From Streptomyces caelestis (GTDB taxonomy: Bacteria; Actinomycetota; Actinomycetes; Streptomycetales; Streptomycetaceae), in assembly GCF_014205255.1 (NCBI RefSeq), contig NZ_JACHNE010000001.1:1612001-1676000 (forward strand): a DNA stretch of 64,000 nt. Reading direction: 5' to 3'. Position 1 is the first letter of the stretch. Every line of letters begins with the position of its first letter. Below are positions 24,679 through 31,830 of the stretch, in pieces. A program made the translations under genes and the position numbers. Below the pieces are notes generated by a model. The model was not told where the DNA came from and ran no database searches. It saw only the letters and a list, made by a program, of their open reading frames with translations.

Positions 24679-25386
24679 TCAGGAGGCGGCTTTGAGCAGC
24701 CGCAGTTTCGGGGCGGGGCCCGAGTGGGCGCCGCGGCGGTGCAGGGAGCGGGCCGCGTAGTCGCCGGCGAACTGGATGAGGGAGATGACGACGGCGAGGA
24801 TCGCGACGGTGATCCACATCAGCCCGGTCTCGAAGCGCTGGTAGCCGTAGCGGATGGCGATGTCTCCGAGGCCGCCCGCGCCGACCGTGCCCGCCATGGC
24901 CGAGTAGCCGATGAGGGCGACGATCGTGGTGGTGGTGCTGGAGATCAGCGACGGCAGGGACTCGGGGACGAGAACCTTGCGGACGACGGTCCAGGTGTTG
25001 CCGCCCATGGCCTGCACGGCCTCGACGAGCCCGTGGTCCACTTCGCGGACGGCCGTCTCGACCAGACGCGCGAAGAACGGGATGGCGCCGACGGCGAGCG
25101 GCACGATGGCGGCCTCGCGGCCGATGGTGGTGCCGGTGATCCAGCGGGTGAAGGTCATCAGCGCGACCATCAGGATGATGAACGGCAGGGACCGGGCGAT
25201 GTTCACGATCTGCCCGATGACCTTGTTGGCGACGACGTTCTGGAGCAGGCCGCCGCGGTCGGTCAGGACCAGCAGGATGCCGAGCGGCAGTCCGCCGACC
25301 ACGGCGATGAGCGTGGACCAGCCGACCATGTAGAGCGTGTCCCAACACGCCTGTTCCAGCAGGGGCCGCATCTCGGACCAGGTCAC
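24679..25386 (-). CDS. metI: Methionine ABC transporter permease MetI
   Basis: This 235-residue permease has about five membrane segments and the coupling loop LVEAVQAMGGNTWTVVRKVLVPESLP, in which the Ala and Gly residues contact the ATPase. The GTG at 25386 overlaps the metN stop as GTGA, so translation is coupled. It forms the channel of the MetNIQ importer. Confidence 0.93.
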   Translation of the reverse strand: MTWSEMRPLLEQACWDTLYMVGWSTLIAVVGGLPLGILLVLTDRGGLLQNVVANKVIGQIVNIARSLPFIILMVALMTFTRWITGTTIGREAAIVPLAVGAIPFFARLVETAVREVDHGLVEAVQAMGGNTWTVVRKVLVPESLPSLISSTTTTIVALIGYSAMAGTVGAGGLGDIAIRYGYQRFETGLMWITVAILAVVISLIQFAGDYAARSLHRRGAHSGPAPKLRLLKAAS

Positions 25387-26450
25387 TTGGCACCTTCCTT
25401 CACCGGTACGGACTCATGGCCCACGACGTCGATCTGGAGGCCCTGTTCGCGCAGGAAGCCGATCGGCACCACGTTGTCCTCGTAGCGGCCGGGCAGTTCG
25501 ATGCGCATCCGGCCGACCTGGAGGCCGCCGACGGTGTCGATGGCGGCGCCGAGGATCGATATGTCGATGTTGTAGGTGCGGGCGAGCTGCGAGATGACGG
25601 GCTGGGTCGCGCTCTCGCCCTGGAAGGTGACGTCGACGACGGTGCGGTCCTCGCCGGAGGCCTCGCCGTCGAGCGGGAACAGCGCGGCGGCCAGTTCCGA
25701 GCCGGGGGTGGCCAGCAACTCGCTGACCGTGCCGGACTCGACGATGCGCCCGTTCGCCATGAGTGCGGCCGAATCGCAGACCGACTTCACGACGTCCATC
25801 TCGTGCGTGATGAGCAGGACGGTCAGGCCGAGTTGCCGGTTCAGGTCGCGCAGCAGCCCCAGGATCGAGCGGGTGGTCTCCGGGTCGAGGGCGCTGGTGG
25901 CCTCGTCGGACAGCAGCACCTTGGGGTCACCGGCCAGGGCGCGGGCGATGCCGACGCGCTGCTTCTGGCCACCGGAGAGCTGGGCCGGGTAGGCCTTGGC
26001 CTGGTCGGCGAGACCGACCAGGTCGAGCAGCTCCAGCGCCTTGCGGGAGCGTTCCCCGCCGGACTTGCCGAGAATCTCCAGCGGCAGTTCGACGTTGTCC
26101 TGGACGGTCCGGGAGGACAGCAGGTTGAAGTGCTGGAAGATCATGCCGATCCGGCTGCGCGCTTGCCGCAGCTCCTTTCCGGCGCGGGGGCCGCGGCCGG
26201 CCAGGGCGGTGAGGTCCTGCCCGGCGACGGTCACGGTGCCGGAGGTGGGGCGTTCCAGCAGGTTGACGCAGCGGATGAGCGAGGACTTGCCGGCGCCGGA
26301 CTGGCCGATGACGCCGTACACCTCGCCTTCGCGGACGTGCAGGTCGACGCCGTCCAGGGCGGTGACCTCGCGGCCGCGCGAACGGTAGACCTTGGTCAGG
26401 TCCGTTGTGGTGATCACGTGGGTTTCCGTCACTGTCGAGTGCGCGGGCAT
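25383..26450 (-). CDS. metN: Methionine ABC transporter ATP-binding protein MetN
   Basis: This ATPase (355 residues from ATG 26450) drives the importer. It shows Walker A GQSGAGKSS, signature LSGGQKQR, Walker B VLLSDEATSALD and the switch His in LLITHEMD. A C-terminal NIL/ACT-like domain (about residues 275-345) is the site where methionine binding slows transport in the family. No ribosome site is visible before the ATG; an earlier Met at 26474 and a later GTG are alternatives. A Cys-rich leader peptide and two hairpins lie upstream. Confidence 0.92.
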   Translation of the reverse strand: MPAHSTVTETHVITTTDLTKVYRSRGREVTALDGVDLHVREGEVYGVIGQSGAGKSSLIRCVNLLERPTSGTVTVAGQDLTALAGRGPRAGKELRQARSRIGMIFQHFNLLSSRTVQDNVELPLEILGKSGGERSRKALELLDLVGLADQAKAYPAQLSGGQKQRVGIARALAGDPKVLLSDEATSALDPETTRSILGLLRDLNRQLGLTVLLITHEMDVVKSVCDSAALMANGRIVESGTVSELLATPGSELAAALFPLDGEASGEDRTVVDVTFQGESATQPVISQLARTYNIDISILGAAIDTVGGLQVGRMRIELPGRYEDNVVPIGFLREQGLQIDVVGHESVPVKEGAK

Positions 26451-26550
26451 GGGTGTGCCCGGGCACAGCTGCATTCGTTCAGGGACGCGACACGGTTCTC
26501 GCTGAGGCGTGGAACCGGGGAGAACATGTGCGCGGGCGGCTTGGCGTCAC

Positions 26551-26600
26551 GCACGGCTCGGAGCGTGCGGACATGCCGCGGTCTCGCTTCGGGGCGCGAG
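26551..26600 (-). promoter_or_regulatory. Candidate attenuator hairpins between leader peptide and metN
   Basis: On the minus strand two hairpins follow the leader ORF: CTCGC/GCGAG (26583-26600) and GCACG/CGTGC (26551-26568) with an eight-base loop each. They are placed where an attenuation or ribosome-site-masking device would act, but no pairing with the metN start is demonstrated. Confidence 0.35.
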
Positions 26601-26623
26601 CTCAGGGGTGGTGCCGGGGCCCT

Positions 26624-26710
26624 CTAGAAGGCGCACATTCGACACAGACAACGAGCACCGGGCGTCAGGGTCGCCTCGGTCGCGGGGATGCGGTCGCTCG
26701 TCGTGGTCAT
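26624..26710 (-). CDS. Cys-rich leader peptide upstream of metNIQ (28 aa)
   Basis: A 28-residue open frame starts at ATG 26710 and stops at 26624, 174 bases before metN. It starts MTTTSDRIPATEA and ends with the unusual CLCRMCAF: three cysteines and one methionine in the last eight residues. No ribosome site precedes the ATG, so it may be leaderless. Cys-rich short upstream ORFs that sense cysteine supply are known before actinobacterial sulfur genes. Here the peptide probably reports charged tRNA-Cys status to the transporter operon. The following hairpins are the likely effectors. The role is inferred. Confidence 0.72.
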   Translation of the reverse strand: MTTTSDRIPATEATLTPGARCLCRMCAF

Positions 26711-26792
26711 GCCGTCAGTAAAACATGCGTACGGTCCTGACCGGCCGCCCACTGTCCGGATGGTGGACAGCGGCGGACAGGGCCGGGTTCGG

Positions 26793-27443
26793 TCAGCCGC
26801 GGAGGGAGATCTCCACACCCTGCTCGGTGACCAGTGCGGACAGGGCCGACAGGTTCTCGACCACCAGATCGGCCTGCAGCTCGTGGGCCTGATGGGTTGT
26901 GGTCAACGCCACGGTGGTCATGCCGGCGGCGCGGCCGGCGGTGAGGCCGGCGGGGGCGTCCTCGAAGACGACGCAGTCGGCCGGGTCGACGCCGAGGGCT
27001 CGGGCGGCGAGCAGGTACGGCTCGGGGTCGGGCTTGCCTCGGGTGACGTCGTCCGCGGCGACGAGCGTCTTGGGCAGGATGCCGACCGCGTCGAGCCTGG
27101 CCTCGGCCAGCCGCCGGGTGGCGGAGGTGACGACGGCCCAGCGCTCGGCCGGCAGGGCGTCGAGAAAGGCGCGGGTCCCCGGCAGCAGGTGCACGCCTCC
27201 GTTCGGCACGTCGTCGACCTCCAGATCCTCGATCCGCGCGACGGCCTGCGGCACCAGGTCGGCGGGCAGCAGGTCGGCGGCTATCTCGGCGGCCGGCCGG
27301 CCGTGCAGCTCGACCCGGGCGAACTCCTCGGCCGTGATCCCGTACTCCGTGGCCCACCGCGCCCAGCAGCGGTCCACCGAGGCGAGGGAGGAGACCAGAG
27401 TTCCGTCGTTGTCGAACAGCAGGGCGTGCGCGTGGATCTTCAT
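26793..27443 (-). CDS. HAD-superfamily sugar-phosphatase-like hydrolase
   Basis: This 216-residue protein is a class I HAD phosphatase of the beta-phosphoglucomutase/YfbT type. Motif I is FDNDGTLVSS (nucleophile and acid Asp), motif II is VVTSAT, motif III is the Lys of GKPDPEPYLLAA, and motif IV is CVVFEDAPAGLTAGRAAGM. A helical cap lies between motifs I and II. The ATG at 27443 (MKIHAHALLF) matches the family start. The exact substrate, probably a sugar phosphate, is not predictable. Confidence 0.88.
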   Translation of the reverse strand: MKIHAHALLFDNDGTLVSSLASVDRCWARWATEYGITAEEFARVELHGRPAAEIAADLLPADLVPQAVARIEDLEVDDVPNGGVHLLPGTRAFLDALPAERWAVVTSATRRLAEARLDAVGILPKTLVAADDVTRGKPDPEPYLLAARALGVDPADCVVFEDAPAGLTAGRAAGMTTVALTTTHQAHELQADLVVENLSALSALVTEQGVEISLRG

Positions 27444-27512
27444 GCCCCCGACCCTACGGTGCAGGCCAGGGCCGGGAGCAGCGGGCCTTTTCGGCCGTAA
27501 TAAGGTCGCAGC

Positions 27513-27872
27513 ATGCTTGATGTCCTGACGCTGGTGACCGGCGTCGCCGCGCTGCTGCTCGCCGCCTGGTGCGGCTGGGCCGCCTACCGTGACCAGCCGA
27601 CGAAGGACTGGCACTTCATCGGAATGGCCGTGGTCACGCTGCTGACGCTGATCCAGCTCGTGGCCGGGATCGTGCTGCTGGCGCGGGGCGAGAAGCCGGA
27701 ACAGGGCACGACGATCTTCGTGGCGTATCTGCTGGGGGCGTTCGCGTGCGTCCCGGCGGCGGGGTTCATGTCGCTGGCGGAGCGCACCCGGTGGGGTTCG
27801 GTGACGGTCGCCGCCGGCGGTGTCGTGCTGGCTGTGCTGGAGGTGCGGCTCTATGACATCTGGGGAGGCTGA
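27513..27872 (+). CDS. Four-helix membrane protein, function unknown
   Basis: This 119-residue protein consists of four hydrophobic segments (MLDVLTLVTGVAALLLAAW, HFIGMAVVTLLTLIQLVAGIVLL, IFVAYLLGAFACVPAAGFM and SVTVAAGGVVLAVLEVRL) with very short loops. I recognise no family. It is followed at once by a second membrane protein, so the pair is probably co-translated and may form a complex. Confidence 0.8.
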   Translation: MLDVLTLVTGVAALLLAAWCGWAAYRDQPTKDWHFIGMAVVTLLTLIQLVAGIVLLARGEKPEQGTTIFVAYLLGAFACVPAAGFMSLAERTRWGSVTVAAGGVVLAVLEVRLYDIWGG

Positions 27873-27873
27873 G

Positions 27874-28284
27874 GTGAGCCGGCGGCGGCTGACCAGTGGT
27901 CCGGGCACGCTGCTGGTGTGGCTGTACGGCGTGATGGTCGTCGGGGCGGTGTCGCGATCCGCGTATCAGATCGCGACGGAGTTCGACCGGGCGCCGCTGG
28001 CGTACGCGCTGTCGGCGGTGGCCGGTGTCGTGTACGGGTTCATCACGTACTCGTTGGTGCGGGGTGGGGAGACGGCGCGTAAGGCTGCGCTGGCGTGCTG
28101 TGTCGCCGAGTTGGCGGGTGTGCTGACGGTGGGGACGTGGACCTTGGTCGAGCCGTCGGCGTTTCCTGACGCGACCGTGTGGTCGGATTTCGGGATGGGG
28201 TATCTGTTCATCCCGATTCTGTTGCCGGTGTCGGCGATCTACTGGCTGCGGCGGTCGCGTGCGCGGCAGGGAGATGCCGGCTGA
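27874..28284 (+). CDS. Four-helix membrane protein, partner of preceding gene
   Basis: This 136-residue protein starts at GTG 27874, one base after the stop of the previous gene, with GGGGAGG in the end of that gene as ribosome site. It has four predicted membrane segments (TLLVWLYGVMVVGAV, LAYALSAVAGVVYGFITYSL, ALACCVAELAGVLTVGTWTL and FGMGYLFIPILLPVSAIYWL) and a basic C-terminus. The function is unknown; the tight spacing suggests it works with its neighbour. Confidence 0.78.
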   Translation: MSRRRLTSGPGTLLVWLYGVMVVGAVSRSAYQIATEFDRAPLAYALSAVAGVVYGFITYSLVRGGETARKAALACCVAELAGVLTVGTWTLVEPSAFPDATVWSDFGMGYLFIPILLPVSAIYWLRRSRARQGDAG

Positions 28285-28297
28285 GGGGCGTCGGCGA

Positions 28298-28368
28298 GTG
28301 CGGGTTGTGTTTCGGGTGCTCGCGCCCACGCGGCGGAGCCGCACATCGATACGGCCCCGCGCCCCTGA
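28298..28368. repeat. Dispersed intergenic repeat, family A copy 1
   Basis: Contains the core CACGCGGCGGAGCCGCA followed by ATCGATAC and GCGCCCC. The same element occurs at 31761-31830 and 36848-36918, always just past a gene end. A short hairpin CGGC/GCCG lies in its core. Confidence 0.8.
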
Positions 28369-28372
28369 AAGA

Positions 28373-28870
28373 TCAAGCCGTCGCCGCGTAGGTACCCGCC
28401 GGCTTCTCCAGGACGATCATCGGTACGCCGTCCGCGCCCTGGGACGTGCCCACCGTTTCGTAGCCCACCTTGCGGTAGAGGCGGAGGTTGCCCTCGCTGC
28501 GGTGGCCGGTGTGGAGGCGGAAGCGGGTGGCGCCGTGCTGGCCGGCCAGGGCCGATTCGGCCGCTCGCAGGAGACGGGCGCCGATGCCGTGGCCCTGGAG
28601 GCGGGGGTGGACGCAGAGCTTGCCGATCGCGGCGGCGCCGTCCTCGGTGACCGAGCCGCGGATCGAGCCGACGACCTCGTCGCCGAGCCGGGCCACGAAG
28701 ACGCAGTCCCGGGCGACCTCCTCGCGGACCGAGTCGAGGGTTTGGACGAGCGGGTCGATGCGGTAGTTCCCGTACAGCGCCGCCTCCGGCTGGAAGCACA
28801 GGTACTGCAGCCTGAAGATCTGCTCCGCGTCCTGCTCGGTCGCCGCAGAGATGGTCACGCTCATGCCCAT
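28373..28870 (-). CDS. GNAT-family N-acetyltransferase
   Basis: This 165-residue GNAT has the acetyl-CoA-binding motif A as HPRLQGHGIGARLLRAAE and the following NLRLYRKVGYETVG segment, both characteristic of the fold. I start it at ATG 28870, where GGGAGG lies nine bases upstream; ATG 28864 is the alternative. It lies alone between a repeat element and the sigma factor gene. The substrate is unknown. Confidence 0.85.
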   Translation of the reverse strand: MGMSVTISAATEQDAEQIFRLQYLCFQPEAALYGNYRIDPLVQTLDSVREEVARDCVFVARLGDEVVGSIRGSVTEDGAAAIGKLCVHPRLQGHGIGARLLRAAESALAGQHGATRFRLHTGHRSEGNLRLYRKVGYETVGTSQGADGVPMIVLEKPAGTYAATA

Positions 28871-28927
28871 GTGCGCACGCCTCCCGCTCATCTGATCACC
28901 TGTCGTTCCTCACTCCTATCCCCGTCC

Positions 28928-29422
28928 TCAGCGGGCCGCAACCTCCGGTGTGAGCAATCTCCGCAGACATCCCAGACATCTGGAACGTTCCGGGCCAATA
29001 CTGCCCTGTGAGATACCCAACTCCCCTGCGATTTCCCGGTATGTCAGGTCCTCGGGAGAGAGCAGGGCCTGCATCAGCCGAGGGCACCGGCCCGGGAGGC
29101 GACGTACGGCCGCGCGCAGGGCACGGCCGCGCGCCGCGGCGAGGGCCAGCTGTTCGGGGTCACGACCGCCGTCGTCGACCGGTTCGACGGTGTACAGCCG
29201 TTCGAGGCGGCTCCTACGGTGAGTGCGGCGCGCTTCCGAGCGGACGGCCCGGCGGAGCCATTCCTGCGGGTCGAGCGGCGGGCCCTCGGCGTCGAGGCGC
29301 TCCAGCAGCCGGAGCCAGACCGCCTGCTCCAGGTCGCCCGGCTCGGCTCCGGCGGCATACGCCTCCGCGGCGGCCTCGGCGGCGAGCAGCGGGCGCAGGG
29401 CGGTGACCAGGTCGTGCGTCAT
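28928..29422 (-). CDS. ECF-type RNA polymerase sigma factor
   Basis: This 164-residue protein looks like an extracytoplasmic-function sigma factor. The region 2 part is reduced but visible (LEQAVWLRLLERLDAE, then QEWLRRAVRSEARRTHRRS). Region 4 is clear: LPGRCPRLMQALLSPEDLTYREIAGELGI then SQGSIGPERSRCLGCLRRLL, the helix-turn-helix that reads the -35. Two Cys flank the recognition helix end. No anti-sigma gene is adjacent, so its control is not evident. It lies just downstream of glpQ1. Confidence 0.85.
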   Translation of the reverse strand: MTHDLVTALRPLLAAEAAAEAYAAGAEPGDLEQAVWLRLLERLDAEGPPLDPQEWLRRAVRSEARRTHRRSRLERLYTVEPVDDGGRDPEQLALAAARGRALRAAVRRLPGRCPRLMQALLSPEDLTYREIAGELGISQGSIGPERSRCLGCLRRLLTPEVAAR

Positions 29423-29512
29423 GTGCGGAGCGACGCGGCCGCCCGGGCTGCGGGTTGCCCGGGCGGCCGAAGCCCACTCGACCGGGGGGGGTGTGAGCTC
29501 ACCTGTTGACGC

Positions 29513-30685
29513 TCAGTTGCCGGCGAAGTCCTGACGGGCCAGCAGACCCGTGTCGGGCTGGTCGGTGAAGACGCCGTCGATGCCGGTCGCGAAGTACGCC
29601 CGGTACGCGCCGAAGACGTCACCGTAGGCGTCGGCGTCCGTGCCCTTGCGGAAGTTGGCGGGCAGGAAGGGGTTCTCGTTGCGCAGCGTCCACGGGTGCA
29701 GGACCAGACCCACCTTGTGCGCGTCCGCGACGAGCGTCGTCGGCTGCGTGAGGTTGCCCTTGGCGTCGCGCGGGATGACCAGGTCGAGGGTCGGGCCGAT
29801 GCCCTGCGCGTAGGAGGCGATCTCCCGCAGGCCGGCCGGCTTCACCAGGTCGGCGACCGTGCGCGGGTCGCCCGTCTCGACGAAGTCCCAGGGGCGGGTG
29901 TCCGCCGAGGACAGCAGCACGACCAAGGGGTTGTCGACGAGCTTGTTGAGGCGCTCGATGCTGGTCGGCTCGAAGGACTGGAGGATGACCGGGGAGGTGC
30001 GCCGGTCCTTGCGGTACTTGCGCAGCAGCTTGGCGACCCGCTCCTCCAGGGGAAGGCCCTGCTGGCGGAAGTAGGTGGGGTGCTTGAGCTCGGGGTAGAT
30101 CCAGACCTGCTTGCCGCGCTTGCGGGTCTGCTCGTCCTGCCACTTCAGGACCTCTTCGAAGGTGGGGATCTCCCAGCGGCCGTTGTAGAGGGTGTTGTGC
30201 GGGCGGTTGGCCGGGATGCGCTCGATCGCCCGCAGGGTCTTCAGCTCGGCGAGCGTGAAGTCCTCGGTGAACCAGCCGGTGGTGGAGACACCGTCGAGGA
30301 GCTTGGTCTTCTTGCGGTCGGCGAACTCGGGGTGGTCGGCGACGTCCGTGGTGCCGCCGATCTCCGGCTCGTGACGGCAGACGAGGTGACCGTCCCTCGT
30401 CGGCACCAGGTCGCCCGCCTCGACGATGTCGGCACCCATGTCGAGGGCCAGCTGGTACGAGCCGAAGGTGTGCTCCGGGCGGTAGCCGCTGGCCCCGCGG
30501 TGGCCGACGATCGTCGGCTTGGGCAGACTCTTCAGCCCGCCCTGCCCGCCGCCCTGCCGGGTGCTGTCGGCTCTCGCCGTGCCGGTCACGCCGAGGACCG
30601 CTCCCCCGGCGCCGAGCACCGCCGCGCCGAGCAGGGCCCGCCGTCCGGTTCCGCTGGTTTCCTCGTTCGGCCTCTGCGTTCCCAT
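29513..30685 (-). CDS. glpQ1: Secreted glycerophosphodiester phosphodiesterase GlpQ1
   Basis: This 390-residue enzyme releases glycerol-3-phosphate from glycerophosphodiesters outside the cell, mainly for phosphate scavenging. A twin-arginine signal (TGRRALLGAAVL, ending TARA) points to Tat export. The GDPD core starts at residue 60 with VGHRGASGYRPEHT (catalytic His and Arg), has VPTRDGHLVCRHE and ends with GVFTDQPD. The ATG at 30685 has GGGAGGG seven bases upstream. A PHO-box-like direct repeat lies in the divergent region upstream, fitting PhoP control known for glpQ1 in S. coelicolor. Confidence 0.92.
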   Translation of the reverse strand: MGTQRPNEETSGTGRRALLGAAVLGAGGAVLGVTGTARADSTRQGGGQGGLKSLPKPTIVGHRGASGYRPEHTFGSYQLALDMGADIVEAGDLVPTRDGHLVCRHEPEIGGTTDVADHPEFADRKKTKLLDGVSTTGWFTEDFTLAELKTLRAIERIPANRPHNTLYNGRWEIPTFEEVLKWQDEQTRKRGKQVWIYPELKHPTYFRQQGLPLEERVAKLLRKYRKDRRTSPVILQSFEPTSIERLNKLVDNPLVVLLSSADTRPWDFVETGDPRTVADLVKPAGLREIASYAQGIGPTLDLVIPRDAKGNLTQPTTLVADAHKVGLVLHPWTLRNENPFLPANFRKGTDADAYGDVFGAYRAYFATGIDGVFTDQPDTGLLARQDFAGN

Positions 30686-31077
30686 GAGCGCCCTCCCTGC
30701 CGTCGGCTCGTCAGTGCGGGGCGATCGTACGGGCGCGTACATGACGGGTGGGAGACGCCGGGCGGAACAGGTGGGTGATGAGGGATGTCGTAGTGGCTGG
30801 TGGGAGCCGTGAACTGACGGCTCGTCGAGTGCGTCGCGTCCCCGCGATTCGGTGCGGCGGTTCTGGGAACGCGTCCGATACGCCCAGGGAGCGACGTCCG
30901 TCACATGCGGCGGCCGGGTCACACATCGTCCACAGCGGGTCACCGCAGGTGAACACGCGTCACCGGCGCGTAAGACCTCGGTTAACTCGCCGTGCCCGAT
31001 GTGCGCGACCCCCGGGGCCGCGAGTATCGTCCTCACCTGCACAGACTCATACCGCATCCCCTGACACGGAGGGCCCG
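30686..31077. other. Divergent promoter region between glpQ1 and the acyltransferase gene
   Basis: About 390 bases without a gene. It holds a PHO-box-like repeat (30922-30954, minus strand) and a possible -10 box TATCGT at 31025-31030 for the plus-strand gene. Confidence 0.5.
30922..30954 (-). promoter_or_regulatory. Candidate PHO box (PhoP site) upstream of glpQ1
   Basis: On the minus strand the 11-base units GTTCACCTGCG and GTGACCCGCTG stand head to tail, with a weaker third unit after them. This matches the GTTCACC direct-repeat pattern of Streptomyces PhoP sites. It lies about 240 bases before the glpQ1 start, which is rather far, so it may also serve the divergent gene. Confidence 0.45.
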
Positions 31078-31752
31078 TTGTCCCGCTTCGCGCTCATCAA
31101 GGCAGTGCTCGGCCCGATCATGCGCCTGATGTTCCGCCCTCAGGTGGAAGGTGCGGAGCACATTCCCGGCGACGGTCCGGTCATCCTGGCCGGCAACCAC
31201 CTGACGTTCATCGACTCGATGATCCTGCCGCTGGTCTGCGACCGGCAGGTCTTCTTCATCGGCAAGGACGAGTACGTGACCGGGAAGGGCCTCAAGGGCC
31301 GGCTGATGGCCTGGTTCTTCACGGGCGTCGGCATGATCCCGGTGGATCGTGACGGTGGCCGGGGCGGTGTCGCCGCCCTGATGACCGGACGCCGCGTGCT
31401 GGACGAGGGCCGGGTGTTCGGGATCTACCCGGAGGGGACGCGGTCGCCCGACGGACGGCTGTACCGGGGGCGGACCGGGATCGCCCGGCTCACGCTGATG
31501 ACGGGGGCGCCGGTGGTGCCGTTCGCGATGATCGGTACGGACAGGCTTCAGCCGGGTGGGGCGGGTCTCCCCCGGCCGGGGAAGGTCACGGTCCGGTTCG
31601 GCGAGGCGATGGAGTTCTCCCGGTACGAGGGGATGGACCGGGACCGGTACGTGCTGCGGGCTGTGACCGACTCCGTGATGAGTGAGGTCATGCGATTGTC
31701 CGGGCAGGAGTATGTGGACATGTACGCGAGTAAGGCCAAGGAAGCCGCGTAG
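31078..31752 (+). CDS. 1-acyl-sn-glycerol-3-phosphate acyltransferase (PlsC family)
   Basis: This 224-residue membrane-associated enzyme should add the second acyl chain to lysophosphatidate in phospholipid synthesis. It shows the HX4D motif in NHLTFID (residues 41-47), the FFTGVGMIPVDRDGG block, the glycerophosphate-binding YPEGTRS and the VPFAMIG segment. I start it at TTG 31078 because GGAGGG lies directly upstream and the protein then begins at the usual distance from the HX4D motif. It is divergent from glpQ1, another phospholipid-related gene. Confidence 0.9.
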   Translation: MSRFALIKAVLGPIMRLMFRPQVEGAEHIPGDGPVILAGNHLTFIDSMILPLVCDRQVFFIGKDEYVTGKGLKGRLMAWFFTGVGMIPVDRDGGRGGVAALMTGRRVLDEGRVFGIYPEGTRSPDGRLYRGRTGIARLTLMTGAPVVPFAMIGTDRLQPGGAGLPRPGKVTVRFGEAMEFSRYEGMDRDRYVLRAVTDSVMSEVMRLSGQEYVDMYASKAKEAA

Positions 31753-31760
31753 TTTCTCGG

Positions 31761-31830
31761 GTGCGGCTTGCGGGGGCTTGTCGCGCTCACGCGGCGGAGC
31801 CGCAATGGGACAGAGGCCCGCGTCCCTACA
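31761..31830. repeat. Dispersed intergenic repeat, family A copy 3 (diverged)
   Basis: The core CACGCGGCGGAGCCGCA is intact; the flanks read GTGCGGCTTGCGGG before and CCCGCGTCCCTACA after, more diverged than in the copies at 28298 and 36848. Its right end touches the end of the chimeric gene. Confidence 0.75.

Noticed and set aside
26451..26792. Possible SAM-type riboswitch before metN
   Set aside because: No conserved four-way junction pattern is visible; the Cys-rich leader ORF with two hairpins explains the region better.
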